20,258 bases of DNA from Omnitrophica WOR_2 bacterium RIFCSPLOWO2_12_FULL_51_24 (GTDB lineage Bacteria; Omnitrophota; Gorgyraeia; Pluralincolimonadales; Pluralincolimonadaceae). Positions 14,892 through 20,258 of the stretch are shown here, one piece after another. Every line of letters starts with the position of its first letter. Positions within the stretch are counted from its first letter, which is position 1. The position numbers and the translations under genes are program-made. The stretch is from positions 1 through 20,258 of the forward strand of contig MHHC01000057.1 in assembly GCA_001805885.1 (NCBI GenBank). The letters are read 5' to 3'. The notes under the pieces are model-generated. The model made no database searches. It was not told the origin of the DNA and saw nothing but the letters and a program-made list of their open reading frames with translations.

Positions 14892-15563
14892 TCAATCGGG
14901 TACCCTTCTCTTGACTATTTTGATCACTTTATTCCTCAGCCCCTCAAGAGTAAAGGTGTAGGGATCGAGTTTAGAGATCTCCCTGGCCAATTTTTCGTCT
15001 CCGATGGATGTTTCTATCCAATTTGAAAAATCGTTCGTATTCTTCTCGAGCCTTAAGCGCGCCTCAAAGATGTGATAATAAATAGAGTCTATGGTTATCC
15101 TGCTCAAAATATCGATAAAATCCTTCAGATCGTAAGCGGCATAATTGGTCGGCAATACAAAACTTACCGACTTTATAAAATGGAACTCCTCGCCTTCTCT
15201 CGAAAACCTGACCTTGGCCAAGGGGTTATCGTTTAAATATTTCTCGATAGTAGCGGCTATCTTTTCCCTCAAGCTGCGGATGGTGGTAAATTGAATGGCA
15301 TCGATGCTGGCTAATCTTTCACCGAGTTCGTCTTCGCCAAGAACATCAGTCACCCAGTAAGCGAAATCATTGGGGGGTTCAGGAGAAAGATGCTGATGTT
15401 GCTGCAGGAATCTATGGGTATGATGGTATATGCAGGAGCCATTCACTTCTTTTATGAGTTCCAGCAATTGTCCCAATGTGGAAGCCCGTAAACCCGTGAG
15501 TTCCGAAAGATGCAGCCTCGTGTAGAATATAAAGGGCTCCTTGGCTTTTATTGATTCCGACAT
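14892..15563 (-). CDS. DUF5752-like protein with an internal duplication
   Basis: 223 residues, soluble, no signal peptide. I recognise it as resembling the DUF5752 family, from memory, often seen beside trehalose genes; function unknown. The chain is two copies of one helical domain. Copy 1 is about residues 11-110 (CIYHHTHRFLQ, NDFAYWV, LGEDELGERLASID, LREKI). Copy 2 is about 127-218 (SIYYHIFEARL, NDFSNWI, IGDEKLAREISKLD, LRNKV). The His-rich HHTHRF patch of copy 1 is reduced to YHIFEA in copy 2, so only the first may bind metal or ligand. It starts 4 bases after otsB with AAGGA upstream and ends 1 base before treT. An accessory or regulatory role in trehalose metabolism is inferred from context only. 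Confidence 0.75.
   Translation of the reverse strand: MSESIKAKEPFIFYTRLHLSELTGLRASTLGQLLELIKEVNGSCIYHHTHRFLQQHQHLSPEPPNDFAYWVTDVLGEDELGERLASIDAIQFTTIRSLREKIAATIEKYLNDNPLAKVRFSREGEEFHFIKSVSFVLPTNYAAYDLKDFIDILSRITIDSIYYHIFEARLRLEKNTNDFSNWIETSIGDEKLAREISKLDPYTFTLEGLRNKVIKIVKRRVPD
14910..15533 (-). repeat. Two-fold domain repeat inside the DUF5752-like protein
   Basis: Copy 1 is encoded at about 15533-15234 and copy 2 at about 15185-14910. Shared anchors in the same order: IYxH, NDFxxW, a Gly-Asp/Glu acidic turn before a Leu-rich helix ending in Leu-Asp or Ile-Asp, and a final LRxK helix. Visible at protein level only, so it is an ancient duplication. Confidence 0.65.
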
Positions 15564-15567
15564 GTCT

Positions 15568-16365
15568 TTATTCCTTACGCGATTCCAGGATCTTTACCAA
15601 TAATTCCATGACCTCCCGGGGACTCCTGAGATAATATCGCGCCTTGGTTTTCTTGGGCTTGCCCACAAAAACGGTCAGCCCTTTATCTTTCAAGGCACCG
15701 AAGGCGTCTTCGTCCGTTATATCGTCGCCTATGTAAATGGGGAATACGGCATTGCCTTTTGAGGCGAATTCCTGGCGCGCCAAAAGCCACGCGACGCTTT
15801 TCCCTTTATCCCATCGAATAGGCGGCCTTATCTCGAGCATCTTCTTTCCGGAATTTATCTTTATTTTGTTCCTGACCAGGGGGATTATAACGGCTTCGTG
15901 AAAAGCGGTCTTGACCAAGGGGATATGTTTCTTCGGTACCAGACGATAATGCAGGCTTAAGGCATATCCCTTGTCTTCCAAAAAAATACCTTTTATCGGG
16001 ATAAGTCTTTTATTTAAATCGTGCTTTATTTCCTGGAGGAGCTCTTTGAACCCCGACGGCACGATGCTTTTGAACTTAAGTTTCGGCCCCTCTATCTCCA
16101 ACCCATGATTTCCTACATAGATGACCCCTTCCGCACTTACGATATGCTTGATATCCTTAAGCGCTCTCCCGCTGACAATGGCCAATTTGCATCTCGGACT
16201 TTTTGATAATCTTGATAAGAGTTCTTTGGCCCGCTTAGAGATGGGCGCTTTATCCGGGCTCCTTGAGATCGGGGTTAGGGTCCCGTCATAATCCAAAAAA
16301 AGATAGATGAATTTATCCTTTAAGATTTCCCTTAATTTATCCCGGTCGGAAAACAGATAGACCAT
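15568..16365 (-). CDS. otsB: Trehalose-6-phosphate phosphatase
   Basis: HAD-superfamily phosphatase of 265 residues that turns trehalose 6-phosphate into trehalose in the cytosol. Motif I LDYDGTLTPI carries the nucleophile Asp25 and acid Asp27. Motif II is VSGR (64-67). GNHGLEIEG (85-93) is the trehalose-phosphatase cap signature. Motif III lysine is Lys187 in WDKGKS, and motif IV is GDDITDEDAF with Asp214/Asp215. I chose ATG 16365, which overlaps the otsA stop as TGATG. The frame extends up to an ATG at 16413, but those 16 codons lie inside otsA and put extra residues ahead of the normal domain start. Close coupling to otsA suggests paired synthesis of the two enzymes. Confidence 0.93.
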   Translation of the reverse strand: MVYLFSDRDKLREILKDKFIYLFLDYDGTLTPISRSPDKAPISKRAKELLSRLSKSPRCKLAIVSGRALKDIKHIVSAEGVIYVGNHGLEIEGPKLKFKSIVPSGFKELLQEIKHDLNKRLIPIKGIFLEDKGYALSLHYRLVPKKHIPLVKTAFHEAVIIPLVRNKIKINSGKKMLEIRPPIRWDKGKSVAWLLARQEFASKGNAVFPIYIGDDITDEDAFGALKDKGLTVFVGKPKKTKARYYLRSPREVMELLVKILESRKE

Positions 16366-18602
16366 CAGCTCTTCTTCAGCGCCGTCAGTTCGGTAATGAT
16401 ATTCCCCGCCCAACGGTATATGTTATTTTCCGTGACTATCTTACGCATATTTTCCATACGCCTCTTCCTTTCCTCGGCAGGCATCTCTACCGCGGATTTG
16501 ATGGCGTCGGCGAATTCCTCTATGGAATAGGGGTTTATCTGGACCGCGTCCGTCAATTCCCTCGCGGCTCCGGTAAAGCGGCTTAAGATCAGAGCGCCGT
16601 CAAGTTTTTTATTCGATATGACATATTCCTTCGCCACCAAATTCATCCCGTCATGCAAAGCGCTTACCACGCAAATATTCGCCAGGGCATAATACGGCTT
16701 GATCTCCTCGGGAGAGAAGTGTTTCTTCAGATATATGATGGGCTTCCAGTTGCCGTCAGAATGCTTCCAATTGACTTTCTCCACCGCTTCCTCTATCTCT
16801 CCCATCAGGTCATGATAACGCTTTATGTGCGTCCTGCTTGGGGCCGCCAATTGGATAAGGACGAATTTGCCTCTATATTGAGGATATTTCTCCAGAAACC
16901 TGCCCACGGCATACATCTTTTCCACCAGCCCCTTAGTGTAGTCAATTCTTTCTACCCCCACGGCTACTACTTTGTCATCCAATTTAAATTCTTTTGACAA
17001 TTCCTCTATCTCGGCTGAGCGCCGTTCAATGTTCTCCCCCATATAATTATCTACGCTTATAGGGAAAGAGCGAACAAAAGTTTCTTTGCCGGCGCGCACG
17101 ATGCTGAACTTTTCCGTGTCAACGCGGGATTCCAGAAATCTGTTGGCGGTATCAAGGAAATTATTGCAGTGAAACTGCACATGGAAGCCGATAAGATCGC
17201 TGTCCAGCATCCCGTCCAGGATTTCTTTCTGATAGGGGCAGGTGGCAAATATCTCGGGATTCGGCCAGGGTATATGCCAGAATAACGCTATAGTCGCGTT
17301 AGGCTGCTTCTCCTTTATCATCTTCGGAAGAAGCGTAAAATGATAATCCTGGATGAACACAAAGGGATTTTTAGCAGGCAATTCTTCCAGGATCGCATCG
17401 GCGAATTTCTGGTTTACCTTCTTGTACATCTGCCAGTCGGACTCCCGAAAGATGGGCCGGGTATGAGTAATGTGGCAGAGCGGCCATAGTCCCTCGTTTG
17501 AGAACCCGTAGTAATACCCCTCTTCTTCGCTTTTCGACAACCAGACCCTCTTTAAGATATAACGGTTGTCATCGGGCGGAACGGCCAATTTGTTCTTGGA
17601 ATTCACGAATTTTCTGTCCGCGTTTCCGCTTCCGTGGGCGATCCATGTTCCGCCGCAAGCCCGCAATATAGGGTCTATGGCGGTAACCACACCGCTTGCC
17701 GGCCTGATGCATCTGGCTTTCCCGGTCGTATCCTCAATGACATGCATATATGGTTCCCTGTTTGAAACCACATACAGAGCGTTCTCTCCCATCTTAGCGA
17801 GAACAAGGTCTTTGAGTTTTGTTTCCGTCCATAGTTCTTCTTTTTGCACGCGGACCTGCGCCTCGTCAGAGATGGTCTTACGCGCTATCCTCAAGCTCAA
17901 AGCTATCTGTTCGACTTCGCTCGCTAATTTTCCGAACGCGCCTTTTTCCTTGGCTATCGGATGATGATGTACGTCAGTCTCTCCTCTCTGGAAATGCTGA
18001 AACCATTCGGTAAGCTGAAGAACGGGCAAGATAAATATCCGCCTCTGCAGCAACACCATGATCAACGTGATAGATACGACCAGAATTATCAGGGCAATGC
18101 TTATATGTCTCCATAACTCGGTCAGCGTATTAAAGACATATGAGGTATCGTAAACAACCTCAACCATGCCCAAGATATTTTTTTCGTCATCCAAAACAGG
18201 AAGGACATAGCTATATACGGAATATTCCTTGAATTTCTCAAGCGCGCCGCGCGGATTTTTTGTATTCAGGATCTCTTTAAGGTAGGATTTATCTTCTTTG
18301 CTCCAGCCCGAGATGCGTTCTGTGATAGATAATACATTGCCGTCTTTATCATAAATAACGCACCCCTGCAATCTTTCCCTCTTCTGGAAACTCTCGACCA
18401 AACGGTTAGCCAGCCTTAAGTCATTGTTGGTCAAAATATACCGGGCTGATAATTCTGCGCTTTCGGCGACGGTCTTTGCCTTCCTTTGGAGGTCGTCCAT
18501 CAACCTGCCCTCTTCAAAATTGACCTGTACTATGCCGAATATCGTAAAGACCAAGGCGACAATAATAAGAATCGGTAAAATAAATAATAGTATCCGTCTC
18601 AT
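16365..18602 (-). CDS. otsA: Membrane-anchored receptor fused to trehalose-6-phosphate synthase (GT20)
   Basis: 745 residues, about 270 more than ordinary OtsA. Order: TM1 (about 4-25); an extracytoplasmic sensor of Cache/PAS-like look (about 30-160, with GCVIYDKDGNVLS and VLPVLDDEKNILGMVEVVYD); TM2 (167-186); a HAMP-like linker (about 187-241, Pro193 then GAFGKLASEVEQIALSL); a helical joint; then GT20 from about 275. Catalytic-side residues seen: VSNRE with Arg282, GGTW (317-320), Trp373 in NEGLWPLCH, Asp419 in QDYH, His443 in WHIPWPNPEIF, Arg552 and Lys557 in ERIDYTKG, and DGMNLVAKEYV (651-661). The chain is complete, so it should make trehalose 6-phosphate from NDP-glucose and glucose 6-phosphate at the membrane. 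AAGGAG precedes the ATG by 11 bases and mscS ends 1 base before. Regulation by an external signal is inferred from architecture. Confidence 0.9.
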   Translation of the reverse strand: MRRILLFILPILIIVALVFTIFGIVQVNFEEGRLMDDLQRKAKTVAESAELSARYILTNNDLRLANRLVESFQKRERLQGCVIYDKDGNVLSITERISGWSKEDKSYLKEILNTKNPRGALEKFKEYSVYSYVLPVLDDEKNILGMVEVVYDTSYVFNTLTELWRHISIALIILVVSITLIMVLLQRRIFILPVLQLTEWFQHFQRGETDVHHHPIAKEKGAFGKLASEVEQIALSLRIARKTISDEAQVRVQKEELWTETKLKDLVLAKMGENALYVVSNREPYMHVIEDTTGKARCIRPASGVVTAIDPILRACGGTWIAHGSGNADRKFVNSKNKLAVPPDDNRYILKRVWLSKSEEEGYYYGFSNEGLWPLCHITHTRPIFRESDWQMYKKVNQKFADAILEELPAKNPFVFIQDYHFTLLPKMIKEKQPNATIALFWHIPWPNPEIFATCPYQKEILDGMLDSDLIGFHVQFHCNNFLDTANRFLESRVDTEKFSIVRAGKETFVRSFPISVDNYMGENIERRSAEIEELSKEFKLDDKVVAVGVERIDYTKGLVEKMYAVGRFLEKYPQYRGKFVLIQLAAPSRTHIKRYHDLMGEIEEAVEKVNWKHSDGNWKPIIYLKKHFSPEEIKPYYALANICVVSALHDGMNLVAKEYVISNKKLDGALILSRFTGAARELTDAVQINPYSIEEFADAIKSAVEMPAEERKRRMENMRKIVTENNIYRWAGNIITELTALKKS

Positions 18603-18603
18603 A

Positions 18604-19659
18604 TTAACGGGCTCCTTCCTGTTCGTAATTTATCGCCCTGATCGGATAGGGTATAACTATCCCTTCTTTCCCGTATCTCTCATGAAGTCTTTTTACGAAT
18701 TCATGTTTGATTAAATATTGGTCGACAAATTCTTTCGCCCTTAAAATCACGGTAAAATTAATGCTGAAGTCTCCGAATGTATGATACCTGATAAACGGTT
18801 CAAAATCCGGCGTTCCTCCAGGGACTTCCTTCATTACCTCTTTGGCTACCTCGCATGTGACCTTTTCCACCTTGGCCAGATCGCTATTATAATGAACGCC
18901 GAGATTTACCAAGACCGCCATTTCCTTGTCTGGAAGATAATAATTGGTAATGATCGCCTGAGTCAGTTTTGCGTTAGGGACCAATACGACGTTGTTCTGC
19001 AGCATCCTTATCTTCGTAGTCCGCCAGTTTATGTCTGTCACGTAACCTTCTTCGCCGGACCCTAATTTTATATAATCGCCGACTTTAACCTGTCTTGCGA
19101 TAATGACGTGAAAACCGGCGAAAAGATTTGAGAGCGTATCCTGAAGGGCTAAAGCGACCGCCAAACCACCCACTCCTAAAGTGGCAAGAATAGGGGTTAT
19201 AGATATGCCGAGACTGTTCAAAATTATAAGCAGGCCAATGCCAAAGATAATAATACGGCTTATGTTTTGGGTAAGCGAAGTCACAGGTAAGGCGGTCTCG
19301 ATCTTAGCGGAGTAGGCCCTTATAAATTTCGTGGATATATTCGACAGCACCAGGGTTACCGAACCGACGCCCAATACAAGCAACGCCTTCCCGCCTATAT
19401 CTACCCATTGTTCCGGTAGTTCTGAAATTTCGAGGCCGAAATATATGCCGAGCATCAAACACCAAATTATAAAAGGGCCTCTTGTTGCGTCGATGACGAT
19501 ATCGTCGATACCGGTTTTTGTCCTGCTGGCCCAACGAGAAAAGCGACCAAACAGTATCTTCCTTACGATATAGCCCGTAAACACGGTAATTAAAAATACC
19601 AGTAAAGGCATAATAAGCACTAGGAATTTTTGGATCGGAAATGGCATAAATTCATACAT
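18604..19659 (-). CDS. mscS: MscS-family mechanosensitive channel
   Basis: 351-residue inner-membrane channel that opens on membrane tension and releases solutes in hypo-osmotic shock. N-terminal helices at about 11-36, 62-76, 90-112 and 133-150 give more membrane segments than E. coli MscS (three). The pore helix is the Gly/Ala-rich ATLGVGGLAVALALQDTLSNLF (159-180), running into AGFHVII. Next is the cytosolic beta domain (VKVGDYIKLGSGEEGYVTDINWRTT, then NNVVLVPNAKLTQAIITNY) and an alpha/beta vestibule to the end. ATG 19659 has GGAGG 10 bases upstream. The gene stops 1 base before the sensor-otsA start, so channel and synthase are surely co-expressed. Ion selectivity and threshold are not readable. 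Confidence 0.95.
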   Translation of the reverse strand: MYEFMPFPIQKFLVLIMPLLVFLITVFTGYIVRKILFGRFSRWASRTKTGIDDIVIDATRGPFIIWCLMLGIYFGLEISELPEQWVDIGGKALLVLGVGSVTLVLSNISTKFIRAYSAKIETALPVTSLTQNISRIIIFGIGLLIILNSLGISITPILATLGVGGLAVALALQDTLSNLFAGFHVIIARQVKVGDYIKLGSGEEGYVTDINWRTTKIRMLQNNVVLVPNAKLTQAIITNYYLPDKEMAVLVNLGVHYNSDLAKVEKVTCEVAKEVMKEVPGGTPDFEPFIRYHTFGDFSINFTVILRAKEFVDQYLIKHEFVKRLHERYGKEGIVIPYPIRAINYEQEGAR

Positions 19660-19675
19660 CTTACCGTTGCCTCCG

Positions 19676-20101
19676 CTATTTTAAATAAACGCTTAACTTC
19701 TTTGCTGTTCGTTTTCCGACCATGCCATCCGCTTTAAGGTCGTTGGCTTTTTGGAATTCTTTGATGGCTTCTTTTGTCTTAGGTCCGACCTTGCCGTCTA
19801 TGGGCCCCTTGTAGAATCCGGAATTCTTAAGGGCAGTCTGCGCTTCTTTTACAGACAATTTGCTTTTCCCGCTATCCTTCTCCGCGGCTGATTTGCTGTC
19901 CAAACTAATATCGTAATCATAGGATAGGAACGCATCCTTCTCCGTCGCCGCCATTTCCATGTTCTTCTTCTCAAGTTCTAACTCAAGATAATTTATCCGG
20001 TCCTGAAGTTGCTGGATCTGCGTATTATGCCTTTTTGTCGTCGTAGCGCAACCCGATAAAAAGATAGCGGCCAAGAACAAAACAAATAACTTTGCTTTCA
20101 T
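19676..20101 (-). CDS. Lipoprotein with C-terminal peptidoglycan-binding domain
   Basis: 141 residues. Signal peptide MKAKLFVLFLAAIFLSGC with the lipobox LSGC, so the chain would start at a lipidated Cys18. A coiled-coil segment follows (about 25-50, QIQQLQDRINYLELELEKKN), then a polar linker, then a PG_binding_1 domain (about 83-140: LSVKEAQTALKNSGFYKGPI, DGKVGPKTKEAIKEFQKANDL, DGMVGKRTAKKLSVYL). The protein likely ties a membrane to the cell wall. ATG 20101 is chosen because AAAGGAG at 20113-20107 stands 5 bases before it; the in-frame ATG at 20116 overlaps that site and would add MKGEK. It follows the LysM gene directly and precedes mscS by 16 bases. Confidence 0.88.
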   Translation of the reverse strand: MKAKLFVLFLAAIFLSGCATTTKRHNTQIQQLQDRINYLELELEKKNMEMAATEKDAFLSYDYDISLDSKSAAEKDSGKSKLSVKEAQTALKNSGFYKGPIDGKVGPKTKEAIKEFQKANDLKADGMVGKRTAKKLSVYLK

Positions 20102-20112
20102 TTTTTCTCCTT

Positions 20113-20258
20113 TCATTCTATAGGGATTATGATCTTGGTTCCCGCCTTAAGCTTGTTCGGGTCATTGATCCTGTCTTTGTTTATCTCGTAAAGATATTTC
20201 CACCTAGTCGCCCTGCCAAGCTCGTTCTTGGCGATCGAGGAAAGCGTATCTCCCTTCT
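20113..20258 (-). CDS. LysM-domain protein, C-terminal end only
   Basis: The frame is open on the minus strand from 20256 to TGA at 20115-20113 and is cut by the window edge. The visible 47 residues form a complete C-terminal LysM module: KGDTLSSIAKNELGRATRWK, YLYEINKDRI, NDPNKLKAGTKIIIPIE. LysM binds N-acetylglucosamine in peptidoglycan, so this is probably an envelope protein. Its upstream domains are outside the window. Its TGA overlaps the unused ATG at 20116, and the lipoprotein Shine-Dalgarno begins within its stop region, so it is the first visible gene of the minus-strand operon. Confidence 0.85.
   Translation of the reverse strand, partial: KGDTLSSIAKNELGRATRWKYLYEINKDRINDPNKLKAGTKIIIPIE

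Noticed and set aside
16366..16413. Longer OtsB starting at ATG 16413
   Set aside because: The extra 16 codons lie inside otsA, and the ATG at 16365 overlaps the otsA stop in the usual TGATG manner and fits the family N-terminus.
20102..20116. Lipoprotein start at ATG 20116
   Set aside because: That start would place the clear Shine-Dalgarno inside the coding region; ATG 20101 sits 5 bases after it and gives a clean signal peptide.
1..20258. tRNA, rRNA, CRISPR, insertion sequence or phage attachment sites
   Set aside because: No cloverleaf-like segments, repeated spacers, terminal inverted repeats or transposase motifs were seen on either strand; gaps are too short to hold them.

Overview
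The window looks like a bacterial chromosome segment from an uncultured, respiring, Gram-negative-type organism. My best guess is Omnitrophota or a related PVC-like or deep lineage. The reasons are the combination of a TreT-type trehalose synthase, a DUF5752-like protein, a periplasmic retropepsin with a small N-terminal beta domain, and a short epsilon subunit. This placement rests on general resemblance and is not proven. There is no rRNA, tRNA, CRISPR array, insertion sequence or phage gene, and the window is almost fully coding.

Plus strand, 2-12241: an energy block. It opens inside nuoL and continues with nuoM and nuoN, the three antiporter-like membrane subunits of respiratory complex I. 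A secreted coiled-coil/retropepsin protein of unknown role follows. Then comes a complete F-type ATP synthase set in the classical order: atpZ/I-like, atpB, atpE, atpF, atpH, atpA, atpG, atpD, atpC. Genes overlap or lie a few bases apart (TTGA at nuoM/nuoN, GTGA at atpF/atpH), so proton pumping and ATP synthesis are probably co-expressed. The c subunit is H+-type by its binding-site residues. The epsilon subunit ends at the N-terminal beta-sandwich and lacks the inhibitory C-terminal helices.

Minus strand, 20258-13679: an apparent osmotic-stress/trehalose operon. In transcription order it holds the end of a LysM protein, a peptidoglycan-binding lipoprotein, an MscS-type mechanosensitive channel, a membrane-anchored sensor fused to a trehalose-6-phosphate synthase (GT20), trehalose-6-phosphate phosphatase (otsB), a duplicated DUF5752-like protein, and a TreT-like GT4 trehalose synthase. 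Spacing is 1-16 bases, or the genes overlap. The natural reading is that cell-wall contact, membrane tension and compatible-solute synthesis are organised together. The two-transmembrane, HAMP-like receptor front end on OtsA is the most unusual item here.

Minus strand, 13613-12222: a NhaD/ArsB-type (ion transporter superfamily) permease. It sits downstream of the trehalose operon but has its own near-consensus sigma70 promoter and an 18-bp palindrome between the -10 element and the ribosome binding site. It converges on atpC and overlaps it by 20 bases. If it is a Na+/H+ antiporter, it would link the H+ cycle of the plus-strand genes to ion homeostasis.
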